Shown here piece after piece: positions 11,109-20,457 of a stretch of DNA of 64,000 nucleotides. The translations under genes and the position numbers were made by a program. The first letter of the stretch is position 1, and each line of letters begins with the position of its first letter. Location of the stretch: contig NZ_JAHXBF010000003.1 of the NCBI RefSeq assembly GCF_020103695.1, positions 248,001-312,000 on the forward strand. The letters are read 5' to 3'. This stretch comes from Hyalangium versicolor (GTDB taxonomy: Bacteria > Myxococcota > Myxococcia > Myxococcales > Myxococcaceae). Below the pieces are notes generated by a model. The model was given only the letters and a program-made list of their open reading frames with translations. It was not told the DNA's origin and did not search any database.

Positions 11109-12224
11109 TTATCTCTCCTGTTTGAGCAGGATTGCGCTCACATTGCCCCACTCCGAACTGGAGAGGACGAGGACTTGTGACGCCTTGGCGTAACCCCGCG
11201 CCAATGAGCGGGCCGCAATGCACATTCCGGCAACACCGCTGGCGGCCCCAATGTCGCCCCATGAGGAGCCTGGGAGGATCCATCGGATGGAGTCGCCCAG
11301 GCGCTCCCTGAGTCGGAGCAGGGCATTCCCCCATTCGCGCGCTCGCCACTCCTCGCCATTCAGATCGAGGACGATGTCTCCGTTGAAAGGTACTCCAGAG
11401 GAGATGCCGTCGAGGCAGGCTGCCGTCACGGCGGCCAGGCCTTCTCCGACACTCGGTGTGCTCTGGAAGAAGTGTCGTGGCTCCTGGCCTCTGGAGACGG
11501 CATCGACCTTCGCTAGGATTGGGGCCTTTCGGCGCGCTGCTGAGCGGCGGGACTCGATCATCACGCATGCGCCCGCTTCTCCCGGCATCAGCCCGACTGG
11601 GCGTTCACCGGTCTTCAGCCTGTGTCGGGAGTCCAGCCACTCCAGGGTGAAGGGGTCCAGATAGGAATCAGTGGCCAGGATCACAACGCGATCCAATCCA
11701 TGGTCAATCCATCGCTGGGCGATGCCGAGAGCTTCAGCACATCCCGCATTGCCACGACAGAGAACTTGAATATGGCGCGGTTCGAAGGGCCACGGTGCTT
11801 GTGCTCGCATTCGCTTCAGGAACAACTCCTTCACGGACTCCTCGTCCGTTCCTGGCGAAGGGATGCCTTGGAAGCGCTGTGCGTCCAAGAGAGGTAGGAC
11901 TACGACCAGCCCCGTGTTCCCCCAGAAAGGTGAATCCTTTGCATCCGGCAGTGGCCCTTGCGCTTCCAGATCCTTGAGACAGCCGAGGCTCAATCGGAGC
12001 CAGAGCCCCATGTGGATGAAGCCATTGGCAATGCCGTGAAGTGGATGCCCCACCAAGGGAACGGTGTCCTGGCTGTCTTCATCGAGGATTCGAAAGTATG
12101 GAAGGGGCCTGGGGCGAGTGATTCCCGCTCGAATGGACGCGCATGCCGTAGTAGCGTCATGCCCTACGGAGGTGAGCATTCCAAGGCTGGTCACCAGCAG
12201 GTTGTGGGTGTGTGTTGGGGCCAT
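11109..12224 (-). CDS. Degenerate beta-ketoacyl-synthase-like (thiolase-fold) protein of T6SS module
   Basis: About 371 residues from ATG 12224, chosen for the GGAGCGGGAGCGA site just upstream and because the longer frame overlaps the preceding gene. The thiolase fold is visible: N-terminal VTSLGMLTSVGHDATTACASIRAG, a nucleophile-elbow-like region GNAGCAEALGIAQRWIDHGLDRVVILATDS, PGEAGACVMIES, and GDIGAASGVAGMCIAA near the C-terminus. Compared with FabF-type enzymes, the expected catalytic Cys position reads Asn and the GH of the GHLLGAAG loop reads GD. It therefore looks catalytically inactive. Such proteins sit beside DUF2169 and PAAR-like genes in many effector loci, which suggests an adaptor or assembly role; that role is an inference. 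Confidence 0.75.
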   Translation of the reverse strand: MAPTHTHNLLVTSLGMLTSVGHDATTACASIRAGITRPRPLPYFRILDEDSQDTVPLVGHPLHGIANGFIHMGLWLRLSLGCLKDLEAQGPLPDAKDSPFWGNTGLVVVLPLLDAQRFQGIPSPGTDEESVKELFLKRMRAQAPWPFEPRHIQVLCRGNAGCAEALGIAQRWIDHGLDRVVILATDSYLDPFTLEWLDSRHRLKTGERPVGLMPGEAGACVMIESRRSAARRKAPILAKVDAVSRGQEPRHFFQSTPSVGEGLAAVTAACLDGISSGVPFNGDIVLDLNGEEWRAREWGNALLRLRERLGDSIRWILPGSSWGDIGAASGVAGMCIAARSLARGYAKASQVLVLSSSEWGNVSAILLKQER

Positions 12225-12240
12225 TCGCTCCCGCTCCTGG

Positions 12241-13494
12241 TCATGGGCTCCCTGAGCTGAGCACTTTGAGTTGACGTCTTGAGAAGGCAAAGGTCGGCAC
12301 GTGGTGAGCGCCTCGGCTGCGTATGGCGAGCGCCAGGGCGAGAACGTGGCGACGTCTCATGGCGCTGGAGATGAGTGCGCCTTGCAAGGTCTGGCTGTTG
12401 AGGGGACGTCCCTCCAGATAGCGCTCCTGGGAGTTCAGGTGACGACGCGCCTGTTGCCACCAATGAGTGATGGCCTCCGCCTGTGGCAGCGGCAGCGTGT
12501 CGGTAGGGTCGGGGAGGAGATGGGCGTCGAGTTTCTCCTGCTCGATCGGGATGGGCTCCAGTGCCCCCGCGTCTTCACGTTCGGCGGCATATGGACCCTC
12601 GATGCGCAGCCCGGTGATGGCGGTGAAGGCCTCGCCCGCGAGCGCTGCGACGGGCTGGTGCCGCATGAACGCGAGGCAGGCGTCGGCGCAAGTGATGCGC
12701 CCACTGAAGCCGAGTGCCCAGAGCACTTCGGGCTGGAGTTCCTCGTTGGAGAGCAGCGCTTCGGCGTTCTGGAGATCTCTCTCGCTACCACCCAGGGCCA
12801 GCAGAAGCAGCAGGCGCGGAGTGATGCGGGACCGGTCCTGGAGGGCTGTCCGGCAACAGTCCCAGATGGCGCGGTAACCTTGAAGGGCTCCCGTTTCCAG
12901 GGCTGCATCCCGAACCTCCAAGGCTGGAGATGCCAGGGCTTGCTCCAGCATGGTGGGAGCAAGCTCGACCTTCGAACTACCTGCGGCACGAATGGCCGCC
13001 GCGGCGAGTCTCGGGGAGGTGTGTGTGGACAGGGATCTACAAGTTACTGCGGGGGCACACTGATGGAAGCCCATCACCTGGAGTCCAAGGAGCTGCAGTC
13101 GCAGGTCTTCTCTCTGGGAAAGCGACGAGAGCCACGGGGGAAGATCGGAGGGCTCCAGCACCTCCAGGGCTCGCCGGATGGCAGCCAGCGCGACGTCGTC
13201 GGCGGAGCGCGCCCGCTCGAGGATTTCTTCGGAAGCTCCAGCAACACGGCCGAGTAGCAGGGCGGAGGTGGCGGTCCAGATGAGCTCCGGATCATCTGAA
13301 GCAAGCGCTGGCAGCAGAATGCGCCTGACAACAGGCTCCCTGCCCAGAACGAGCCCATCCAGGTGAGCATGGAGCCGCTCTTCCAGCGGCGCGAGCTCGG
13401 CGAGCACGTGGTCGGCCGAGACCAGGGCCTGCTCCCACTGGCTCCACAAGAAGCCCGCCTCTTCCTGGTGCTGCTCGTAGATATCCCAGAGCAT
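12241..13494 (-). CDS. HEAT-like repeat protein of the TIGR02270 type
   Basis: A 417-residue protein with repeated alpha-helical hairpins (LAAAAIRAAGSSKVELA, LEVRDAALETGALQGY, PEVLWALGFSGRITCADACL) typical of short HEAT-like repeats, and a C-terminal YLEGRPLNSQTLQGALI segment. It matches my recollection of the TIGR02270 family, which is expanded in M. xanthus and found beside T6SS effector genes. HEAT solenoids usually serve as protein-binding scaffolds, so a role in effector loading or recognition is plausible but not shown. ATG at 13494; 27 bp after DUF6484 and 16 bp before the ketosynthase-like gene, in the same operon. Confidence 0.78.
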   Translation of the reverse strand: MLWDIYEQHQEEAGFLWSQWEQALVSADHVLAELAPLEERLHAHLDGLVLGREPVVRRILLPALASDDPELIWTATSALLLGRVAGASEEILERARSADDVALAAIRRALEVLEPSDLPPWLSSLSQREDLRLQLLGLQVMGFHQCAPAVTCRSLSTHTSPRLAAAAIRAAGSSKVELAPTMLEQALASPALEVRDAALETGALQGYRAIWDCCRTALQDRSRITPRLLLLLALGGSERDLQNAEALLSNEELQPEVLWALGFSGRITCADACLAFMRHQPVAALAGEAFTAITGLRIEGPYAAEREDAGALEPIPIEQEKLDAHLLPDPTDTLPLPQAEAITHWWQQARRHLNSQERYLEGRPLNSQTLQGALISSAMRRRHVLALALAIRSRGAHHVPTFAFSRRQLKVLSSGSP

Positions 13495-13521
13495 CGGAGG
13501 TCCCTCCTCGAGAGGGCTGTG

Positions 13522-14052
13522 CTAGTTGATCTCCACGGAACCGCCTTTGATGCGGTGGGTACCCGTGGCGCGTGATTCCAGGTAGGTGCCCTTCACGATG
13601 ACCTTGCCGTTGCGCCGCAGGGTGATGCTGGCCTCGCCGCACTGCAGGACGATCTCGTCCTTGCCTTCGATGAGCACCCTGCGCCCGTCCACCTTGGCCT
13701 CGGTCGGACGTGAGGCAGAGGGCTGAGCCTGAGCTTCGAGTAACTCGTCCACCAGTGGAGACGGGCTGGGGTCCTGGATGAGGCCCATGATGAAGGGTCG
13801 GGTCGGATCTCCCTGCTCGAACAGGAGCACCACTTTCTGGTGGTGGGAGACCGCGGCCTGGAGGGTCTGGGCATCGATCACGGTCGCCAGCCTTGCCGAA
13901 ACCGGGCCTGTCTTGTTGCCGGGGAAGTCGACCCACAGCCCGCCGGAGTCATCACGGCAGGCAATCCATCCCGTGAGACTTCCCCAGAGACGCTGGGGGG
14001 ACTCCGTGGCGGGAGAAAGAGAGTCAGCGAGGGTGTTCGCGCGTGAGCTCAT
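13522..14052 (-). CDS. DUF6484-domain protein of T6SS module
   Basis: A 176-residue protein with two parts. The N-terminal half contains GWIACRDDSGGLWVDFPGNKTGPVSARLATVIDAQTL followed by HHQKVVLLFEQGDPTRPFIMGLIQ, an OB-like beta domain resembling the gp5 core of VgrG. The C-terminal half contains RVLIEGKDEIVLQCGEASITLRRNGKVIVKG, like the VgrG beta-prism tail. I assign it to DUF6484, known from T6SS effector loci. Its start region is identical over 17 bases to that of the next gene's (CGAGAGGTGCAGACATG). It lies 26 bp after the PAAR-like gene. It may bind the spike or effector; this is inferred from context. Confidence 0.75.
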   Translation of the reverse strand: MSSRANTLADSLSPATESPQRLWGSLTGWIACRDDSGGLWVDFPGNKTGPVSARLATVIDAQTLQAAVSHHQKVVLLFEQGDPTRPFIMGLIQDPSPSPLVDELLEAQAQPSASRPTEAKVDGRRVLIEGKDEIVLQCGEASITLRRNGKVIVKGTYLESRATGTHRIKGGSVEIN

Positions 14053-14066
14053 GTCTGCACCTCTCG
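14050..14066 (-). repeat. 17-nt start-region repeat, copy at DUF6484 gene
   Basis: CGAGAGGTGCAGACATG on the minus strand: ribosome-binding site plus start codon. It is identical to the start region of the PAAR-like gene at 14541-14557. Confidence 0.8.
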
Positions 14067-14078
14067 GAATGAGGAGGG

Positions 14079-14543
14079 TTACACGTCGTGATCACAGAAA
14101 CGGCATTTGGGCTTCCCCTCCTTCTTGCCCAGGGCAATGACGGGGCCCTGGAGAAGGGGGAAGGGGGGCGTGTTCTTGTCGTTGTGGAGCATCATGTCGA
14201 ACGCGCGTGCCACGTTCTTTCCCTCGAACTTCACATCGAAGGAGAAGTTGACGAACTCTGCCTTGCCCTTTGTCTTGTTGGAGGCCACGCCTCCTCCGGC
14301 TGTACCTGCCTCATCGCCCGTGCTGGTGCTGAAGTTGGAGTCCTTCACGCAGACAGGGTTGCCTTTCACGGATACCTTCTTCGTGCCCTTGGCGGTGTCG
14401 GAGGATCTGGCGATGTTGGGGTAGGGGATGGGCACAGGACCCGCGGGGCTGGGCGTCTTGCACACGTCAGGGAAGGCCACGGTGATCCCATTGCTATCCT
14501 GAGTCACGACAGACATCTTGTTGACACCGACGTGGACGGCCAT
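14079..14543 (-). CDS. PAAR-like tip protein (DUF4150)
   Basis: A 154-residue protein. The N-terminus shows VGVNKMSVVTQDSNGITVAFPDVCKTPSPAGPVPIPYPN and then VSVKGNPVCVKDSNFSTSTGDEAGTAGGGV, the signature of DUF4150 PAAR-like domains. PAAR proteins form the sharp metal-bound tip on the VgrG trimer and help carry effectors. A C-terminal CRFCDHDV contributes a CxxC and a His, possible metal ligands. There is no C-terminal toxin domain, so this is a stand-alone tip. ATG at 14543 with GAGAGGTGCAGAC upstream. It lies 36 bp after the DUF2169 gene. Confidence 0.9.
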   Translation of the reverse strand: MAVHVGVNKMSVVTQDSNGITVAFPDVCKTPSPAGPVPIPYPNIARSSDTAKGTKKVSVKGNPVCVKDSNFSTSTGDEAGTAGGGVASNKTKGKAEFVNFSFDVKFEGKNVARAFDMMLHNDKNTPPFPLLQGPVIALGKKEGKPKCRFCDHDV

Positions 14544-14557
14544 GTCTGCACCTCTCG
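14541..14557 (-). repeat. 17-nt start-region repeat, copy at PAAR-like gene
   Basis: CGAGAGGTGCAGACATG on the minus strand, identical to that of the DUF6484 gene at 14050-14066. The sequences on either side of the repeat differ. Confidence 0.8.
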
Positions 14558-14579
14558 TGAAGCAAGGGTTTGGGTGGAA

Positions 14580-15605
14580 TCAGGAGAGCCCATTCGCCGT
14601 GGCGTGCACGGCACGCACGTCATGGATGCTCTCGGTCAAGGGGACGTGACCGCGCCAGAGCAGCAGGACCTGGTCCTCGTCCGTGTCGATGATGACAGTG
14701 TCCAGCCGCATCTCGGGGAGCGCGTCGGCTTCGCCAGACAGCTCGACGGAGATGGACGGTGCGGTTGGGGCTGGGAGTGAGAAGGAAAGGGTCCCTCTGG
14801 GGGAGGCATTCGTGATGACGACGGGCTCGGTACCTCGGAGATACCCGGGGACAACGAGTTCCGGAGGGGCCGCATTGAAGAAGCGCCGGTCGAAGTCCGT
14901 GGGGAGCAGGGGTTTGCGTGTCTTGGCCCACGCGTCGTCATAGGTACCCGCGTACCTTGCGCGCGGGTGCCAGTGAGGGCAGAGGAAGCCGAACCCTGCG
15001 GGAGGCACCTGCTGTCCGAATCGCTCGATCGGATGAGCTGGATCCTCGAGGTTGGGCAGGGGCAGGTCTTCCTCGAAGGTGCGTGGCTCGGCTCGGAACC
15101 CGATCCCCACGGGGTTGCGTGCCTCGAAGGTGTGCAGGGTTGGATCTGGATCGGTCCGGTCCCAGCCACCGAACGCCCGCTCGTAGACCAAGGGGATGGA
15201 ATCGAATGGTTCTGGCCGCGTCATGGAGATGAAGCCCAGGCTCTTGTGCCAGACGCGGTTCCCCACCACCCGAACCGACTTCTCGACGGGGCCCACTCGC
15301 AAGGAAACGACGACTTCGCGAGTGCGCTGTCCATGCGCCCAGGCGTGGCCCACGAGGACAACGTCCGTGGCGGGCTTGATGAAGGCGCACTCGGGCTCGT
15401 AGCGGTAGCTGGACTCCTCGGGGTTGCCCCAGTGAACTCCCGAGACATGGAGGGGGACCTGCTCGCCCGCGAGGCGCAGCCCCTCCGCACGGATGGCATA
15501 GGTCGCCTTGGCCACCAGAACGAGGAGCGGTCGCATCTCCTCGTCCGCGAGCGCCAGGAGTTCGAGCGCGAAGGGAGTCTGGTTGTCGATGGAAGGGTGG
15601 CCCAT
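14580..15605 (-). CDS. DUF2169 T6SS adaptor protein
   Basis: A 341-residue protein starting GHPSIDNQTPFALELLALADEEMRPLLVLVAKATYAI, the N-terminal pattern of DUF2169. Further motifs are KPATDVVLVGHAWA, FERAFGGWD-like VYERAFGGWDRTDPDPTLHTFEARNPVG, and PAGFGFLCPHWHPRARYAGTYDDAW. DUF2169 proteins act as adaptors that bring effectors to VgrG/PAAR. The ATG overlaps the vgrG stop codon by one base (TGATG), so the two are translationally coupled. This is the standard gene order vgrG-DUF2169-PAAR-like. Confidence 0.92.
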   Translation of the reverse strand: MGHPSIDNQTPFALELLALADEEMRPLLVLVAKATYAIRAEGLRLAGEQVPLHVSGVHWGNPEESSYRYEPECAFIKPATDVVLVGHAWAHGQRTREVVVSLRVGPVEKSVRVVGNRVWHKSLGFISMTRPEPFDSIPLVYERAFGGWDRTDPDPTLHTFEARNPVGIGFRAEPRTFEEDLPLPNLEDPAHPIERFGQQVPPAGFGFLCPHWHPRARYAGTYDDAWAKTRKPLLPTDFDRRFFNAAPPELVVPGYLRGTEPVVITNASPRGTLSFSLPAPTAPSISVELSGEADALPEMRLDTVIIDTDEDQVLLLWRGHVPLTESIHDVRAVHATANGLS

Positions 15606-17869
15606 CAGTTCTCCGAGATCTTCGAGCCCTTGATGACGACATCTCCGCTGGCCGTGACTTCGACCTTGGCGCCCTTGAGGACGACGTCTCCGTTCTTCTT
15701 CACCTGCAGGGTCGCCGAGCCCACCTTGAGGATGAACTGCTCCTCGGCCACGAGCGCGATCTCCTTGGCCGACAGCGTGTATCCCTCCTTGACGACGTGG
15801 TTGTGCTTGCCGCCGACGCTCGTGAGCAGGTCCTTCTCCACCTTGAGCGTGCGGTTCTTTTCGATCTGCTCGGACAGATCTCCCCCCACCTGGAGGCTGC
15901 GAGAGCCCTTGACCGTCTCGGCCTTCTTGGCGCCCACCGTCTCCGTTTTGGCTCCCCCGACCTGCTCGGCCATGATGCCGCCGATGATCTGGTTGAGCGC
16001 GGCTCCGACGGTGATGGCGTAGGCACCACCCACGTTGAGCATCTTCCCGAGCCCCACGGTCTCCGCGGATGCCAGCGCCACCGCCACGGTCTGGTTGCTG
16101 TTCACCGAGATGGATTGGTCTCCCACCACGGACTCGGTGTGGTTGCCTGTCACTGTGGTCGAGCGGTCCTTGATCACCTCGAGGCTCTGGTTGCCGCCAA
16201 TGAGGCTGTCGTCGTTCTTCTTGACCTCCAGGGCCTGATTTCCCTCGATGACCTTGGTCCGGTCCTTCTTCACGAGCAGCGTCTCGTTGCCCCGGACCTC
16301 CTGCGTCTTGTCGTTCTCGACGACGATGTTGAAGTCCTTCTGGGCGTGCACGTAGACCAGCTCGCGGCCCGCGGCATCCTCGAAGCGCAGCTCGTTGGAG
16401 CCGTTGCCTCCGGGGCTGGAGTTCGATCGCAGTGTGCTCTGCGTCTTCTCGTCAGGCAGATGGATGGGGGGCGGGTTCTGGCCGTTGTAGACGCTGCCCG
16501 TGACGATGGGACAATCCGGATCTCCCTCGAGGAACTCCACCACCACCTCGTGTCCGATACGGGGGAGGTAGAGGGCGCCCCAGCTCGGCCCTGCCCAGGC
16601 CTGGCTCACCCGGATCCAGCACGAACTCCTGTCGTTGTTCTTGCCCTCACGATCCCAGTGGAACTGAACCTTGATGCGGCCGTGCGAGTCGGTGTGGATC
16701 TCCTCGCCTTGTGGGCCAACGACAGTGGCCGTCTGCGCTCCCGCGATCTTCGGCCGCAGTGTGCTGCGCGGCGGGCGGAAGGGCACCTGCGCGGGAATGC
16801 AGACGAACTCGTTGCGGTAGGACTCTTTTTTCTCGGACATCGCCTGCTCGAGGGTGAGGACCTCCGGCTGATGGCCGACGTAGCGGGCAGAGAGCAGCAG
16901 ATAGCTGCGGTTGAACTCGGAGACCGGGTGATCCGCCAGCTCGAAGGTATGCCCCACGAGCACGCGCCGGCAGTTGCTCGCCCCCGTCGCCATCTCCACT
17001 CGCGACCGCAGCTCTTCCAGGCGGACCTTGGCGAGCGCTTTCCCAACGCCGGGCTCCTCATAGCGGGCCGGGTAGTCGTAGATCTCGAGCACATGCTCGC
17101 CGTCATCAGCGGTGGAGGCGGCTGTGAGATCCAGGGCGGGCCGCACGAAGTTGAAGTCTCGCAGGGTGACGGCGCCGGGTTGGATCTCCATCCGCGCCGA
17201 GAACTCGTGCACGGACTCACTGCTTGCCACCATCCGGGAGGGCTCGCGATAGACGAGCTTCGCCTCGCCCTCCATGGCTGCGCAGGTGATGGACGCGTCG
17301 TTGAGGACCATCTTGTGCGAGTCCTCCGTGTGCTCGAAGAGATAGAAGATGCCTTCCTCCTCGAGCAGTCGGGACACGAAGTCGAGGTCCGACTCGCGGT
17401 ACTGCACGCAGTAGGTGCGCGGCGCGTACGAACCCTGCAGAGACAACGTGTGCTCCACCTGACCGTCGCCGAGCACCTTGTGGACGATGTCCGGGACGGT
17501 CATCTCCTGGAAGATGCGGCTGCGGCGGGTGTGGCGAAGCGCCCACAGGCGGGGCACCACCGTGACGCGGTAGCGCTGGCGCTCGGGACTGCGGCCAACA
17601 TCCCAACGTGCGACGCGCGAGACGATGCCGTGGAAGAAGCGGGCCGTCCCATTTCCGAGCTGCACGGTGAGTAGGGCCTTCTGGCCAATCAAGGTCTTCT
17701 CGTCGATGGATGTGCCGGGAGGTGCCGCGAGGTTGACTTCGACGGAGTAGAGCTGGGAGATGGTCTCTTGGGCCTCGAAGCCGATGACCGCCAACTCACC
17801 GGCTGAGTGAGGGCCGGCCTGGAACTCGAACTCGGGCTGATTGGCCTTGAGCGCGGCAGTTGCAATCAT
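15605..17869 (-). CDS. vgrG: T6SS spike protein VgrG (first of two, proximal to adaptor genes)
   Basis: A 754-residue VgrG/TssI. It contains the gp27-like N-terminal part ([42 protein letters not shown]), the gp5 OB domain ([56 protein letters not shown]), and a long beta-prism with repeats such as [16 protein letters not shown] and [13 protein letters not shown]. There is no C-terminal toxin domain. The trimer forms the puncturing device at the end of the Hcp tube. ATG at 17869 with a GAGAGAGG site. It has its own 142-bp upstream gap, which carries an element shared with the other vgrG. Confidence 0.97.
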   Translation of the reverse strand: MIATAALKANQPEFEFQAGPHSAGELAVIGFEAQETISQLYSVEVNLAAPPGTSIDEKTLIGQKALLTVQLGNGTARFFHGIVSRVARWDVGRSPERQRYRVTVVPRLWALRHTRRSRIFQEMTVPDIVHKVLGDGQVEHTLSLQGSYAPRTYCVQYRESDLDFVSRLLEEEGIFYLFEHTEDSHKMVLNDASITCAAMEGEAKLVYREPSRMVASSESVHEFSARMEIQPGAVTLRDFNFVRPALDLTAASTADDGEHVLEIYDYPARYEEPGVGKALAKVRLEELRSRVEMATGASNCRRVLVGHTFELADHPVSEFNRSYLLLSARYVGHQPEVLTLEQAMSEKKESYRNEFVCIPAQVPFRPPRSTLRPKIAGAQTATVVGPQGEEIHTDSHGRIKVQFHWDREGKNNDRSSCWIRVSQAWAGPSWGALYLPRIGHEVVVEFLEGDPDCPIVTGSVYNGQNPPPIHLPDEKTQSTLRSNSSPGGNGSNELRFEDAAGRELVYVHAQKDFNIVVENDKTQEVRGNETLLVKKDRTKVIEGNQALEVKKNDDSLIGGNQSLEVIKDRSTTVTGNHTESVVGDQSISVNSNQTVAVALASAETVGLGKMLNVGGAYAITVGAALNQIIGGIMAEQVGGAKTETVGAKKAETVKGSRSLQVGGDLSEQIEKNRTLKVEKDLLTSVGGKHNHVVKEGYTLSAKEIALVAEEQFILKVGSATLQVKKNGDVVLKGAKVEVTASGDVVIKGSKISEN

Positions 17870-17952
17870 GGAGTCCCTCTCTCAGTCTTGTTGGGAGGCC
17901 GCACTGCGTAGGTGTGCGGTACTCGGCCAATGTAGTCGTGATAACAGTTGAT

Positions 17953-17983
17953 GGCTGTACTTCCCAGGGGGATGCTCTCACTC
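17953..17983 (-). promoter_or_regulatory. Shared upstream element of vgrG (copy at 15605-17869)
   Basis: On the minus strand this reads GAGTGA, then GC, then TCCCCCTG, then GTACAGCC, ending 83 nt before the vgrG ATG. The same pattern, 16 of 19 identical over its conserved core, precedes the other vgrG. It may be a promoter (GTGAGA about 16 nt before TACAGC) or a regulator site. Confidence 0.5.
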
Positions 17984-18011
17984 GAGACAAGCCCGCGGGT
18001 GTTTCAATGGA

Positions 18012-20405
18012 TTATTGGTTCTTGCCACGTTCAACGGACGTGTCTGGCAGTTGCTGGACGAGGCCTGCCATGTCCATGGCCTTGGGTTTTTGCGGCGAAG
18101 AGTTCTTCGCTTGCGTCGCCGTGATGGCTTGGATGTCCTTCACCTTCTTCGACTTGCTGGTGAGGGAACCCGCCTCCTCCATCTTGATCTTGGAGCCCTT
18201 GAACTTGATGTCGGACCCGTCGATGGTGAGGGCGTTCGCGTACAGCTTGACCGTTCCCGACTTCTCGAGGCTCAGGATGAGCTTCCCTCCGACGATGAGC
18301 TGGAACTTGTCGGCCTTTTGTTCGAATTGCCTGGCAAGCCACGACAGGACGTCTTTGACACTCATTTCGCAGTTCGCATTGCTGGTGTCCTGTCGATCCT
18401 TGACCACGGTCGAGTTGAGCTGTCCCTTGATCTCTGTCTGGAAGTCCGCGCCGACCTCGAGCGAACTGTTCTCCTCGACCAGTTCCTGGCGGCTGCCAAT
18501 GACATACTCGGTGCTGGCCGCGCCCACCTGGGTGGCTTTGTCGCCGCCTGTGGATTCGGTGAACGCCAGCGCCACGTTGATGGAGTAGCCCGCTCCAATG
18601 GTGAGTGCCTTGGCGGCCCCCACCATCTCCGTCGCGGTTTGCGTGATGGTCGTGGTGACGTTCCGGGCCACGGTGATGGCTTGGTTCCCCTTGATGGACT
18701 CGGAGTGGCTGCCGCGCGTCATCGTGGTGCGGTTGCCTCGAACCTCGAGGGACTGGTTTCCCTCGACCACTCGCGCATCGTCCAGCCTCACCTCGAGGTG
18801 CTGGTGGCCTTCCACCGTGCGCTGGCGGTCCTTCTTGACCAGCAGATCCTCGTAGCCGCGGACCTCCTGATCCTTATCGTTCTCGGTGATCAGATCCTCG
18901 TCCTTCTGCGCGTGGGCGAAGATCTCTTCCTGGCCCGTCTCGTCTTCGAGCCGGGTCTCGTTGAAGCCGTTGCTGCCCAGGCTGGATGCACTCTTGAGCG
19001 TGCTCTTCGTTCGTTCGTCCGGCAGCGTGTAGGGCGTCGGGTTGCCGCCGTTGTACACGGCCCCCGCAATCAGCGGCCGATCGGGATTCCCCTCGAGGAA
19101 GCGCACCAGCACCTCCTGGCCGATGCGAGGGAGGAACAGCGCGCCCCAGGCCAGTCCGCCCCAGGCTTGACCGACTCGCACGTAACAGGAGGACCGGTCG
19201 TCCCGCTTGCCCTCTCGGTCCCAGTGAAACTGCACCTTGATGCGTCCGTGCTGATCCGTGTGGATCTCCTCGCCCCCCGGCCCCGTCACCGTCGCCGTTT
19301 GAAGACCTGGGATGTGGGGCAGGGGTGTCACCCGTGGGGGCCTGAAGGGCACTCCCTGGGGCAGGCACCGGAAGTCATTGGTGTACATCCCTCCGAGGGT
19401 CTCGGCACCTCCATGCGTGTCCGGTTGGTGGCCTGAGTGAGTCACCACTTCCACCAGGTACTGCCCGCAGAAGGTTCCATCTCCTGGATCCTCCGCCTCG
19501 AAGAGATAGCCCGGAGCGAGTCTTGGGCACACGCTGCGTCCGAGATGGGTCTGCGCTCCCTGCGCTTTCGCCTCCATCCTGACTTTCGCCAGCTGCTTGC
19601 CCACCTTCGGGGTGATGTACTCGCCCGGATAGTCATACAGCTCCAGGTCGGTCATTCCGTCCGAGCTACTCTCTGTCGCCGAGATATCCAGTGCCGGCTT
19701 CTCGAAGTTGAAGTCGCGCAGCATCACCGTTCCGGGTCGCAGCCGGTGGATGCGTTCCATCCGAGAGATGAACTCCTCGTCGTAGGTCCGCTTGTCCGTC
19801 TCCCTCAGGGGCAGCTTCGCCCCGCCTGGGAGTTCCGCGTGCGCGTTCTCCCGGTCTCCGAGCACCAGCGTGTGGCTGCCGTCAGTGTGCTCGAAGAAGT
19901 AGAAGATGCCCTCCGCTTCGAGCAGTCGCGAGATGAAGTCGAAGTCCGATTCGCGGTACTGCACGCAGTACTCTCGTGGCAGGTAGGAGCCGCTCAGCGT
20001 GAAGCGGTGCTCCACTCCCGCCTCCCCGAGCACCTTCTTGACGATGTCGGGCACCGCGAGCTCCTGGAAGATGCGGCTCTTCCGCATCTGGCAGAGCCGC
20101 TCCAGCTTGGGCACCACCTGAATGCGGTAGCACCAGCGGCCGCCGATTTGCCCCAACAACTCCGTCCGCCGTACCAGCCCATGCACGTGGCGAATGGGTT
20201 CCTCGCCGATCTGGATCGTGAGCAGGGCCTGAGTGCCGGGCAGCTCTGCCAACTCCAGCAGCCCCCCGTTCTTCTCGAAGAACTCGATGCGAAAGTCGTA
20301 CAGCTGAGACAGCGACTCCGAGCCCGAGAAGCGGGTGACGACAAGAGATGACGCTGCGTGCGGCCCCACCTGGAGTGTGAACGCGGGTGCATTCGTCCGG
20401 GCCAT
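18012..20405 (-). CDS. vgrG: T6SS spike protein VgrG (second copy, promoter-distal to tRNA-Cys)
   Basis: A 797-residue paralogue of the neighbouring VgrG, clearly related over the gp27 part ([29 protein letters not shown]) and the gp5 part ([57 protein letters not shown]). It differs in the C-terminal beta-prism, which includes MSVKDVLSWLARQFEQKADKFQLIVGG, and in a roughly 45-residue tail rich in Lys/Ser/Gln after KGSKIKME. The tail could be an effector-binding extension. ATG at 20405 with an AAGGGGGAG site. It is first in the module in the direction of transcription. No effector lies between it and the second vgrG. Confidence 0.97.
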   Translation of the reverse strand: MARTNAPAFTLQVGPHAASSLVVTRFSGSESLSQLYDFRIEFFEKNGGLLELAELPGTQALLTIQIGEEPIRHVHGLVRRTELLGQIGGRWCYRIQVVPKLERLCQMRKSRIFQELAVPDIVKKVLGEAGVEHRFTLSGSYLPREYCVQYRESDFDFISRLLEAEGIFYFFEHTDGSHTLVLGDRENAHAELPGGAKLPLRETDKRTYDEEFISRMERIHRLRPGTVMLRDFNFEKPALDISATESSSDGMTDLELYDYPGEYITPKVGKQLAKVRMEAKAQGAQTHLGRSVCPRLAPGYLFEAEDPGDGTFCGQYLVEVVTHSGHQPDTHGGAETLGGMYTNDFRCLPQGVPFRPPRVTPLPHIPGLQTATVTGPGGEEIHTDQHGRIKVQFHWDREGKRDDRSSCYVRVGQAWGGLAWGALFLPRIGQEVLVRFLEGNPDRPLIAGAVYNGGNPTPYTLPDERTKSTLKSASSLGSNGFNETRLEDETGQEEIFAHAQKDEDLITENDKDQEVRGYEDLLVKKDRQRTVEGHQHLEVRLDDARVVEGNQSLEVRGNRTTMTRGSHSESIKGNQAITVARNVTTTITQTATEMVGAAKALTIGAGYSINVALAFTESTGGDKATQVGAASTEYVIGSRQELVEENSSLEVGADFQTEIKGQLNSTVVKDRQDTSNANCEMSVKDVLSWLARQFEQKADKFQLIVGGKLILSLEKSGTVKLYANALTIDGSDIKFKGSKIKMEEAGSLTSKSKKVKDIQAITATQAKNSSPQKPKAMDMAGLVQQLPDTSVERGKNQ

Positions 20406-20457
20406 TCGACTCCCCCTTGTTTGAGGTCAGACAAGGTAAGTCGAACGAGCAGGTTTG

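Noticed and set aside
15797..17674. A 625-codon plus-strand frame inside vgrG
   Set aside because: Antisense to VgrG; His/Leu/Val-rich shadow.
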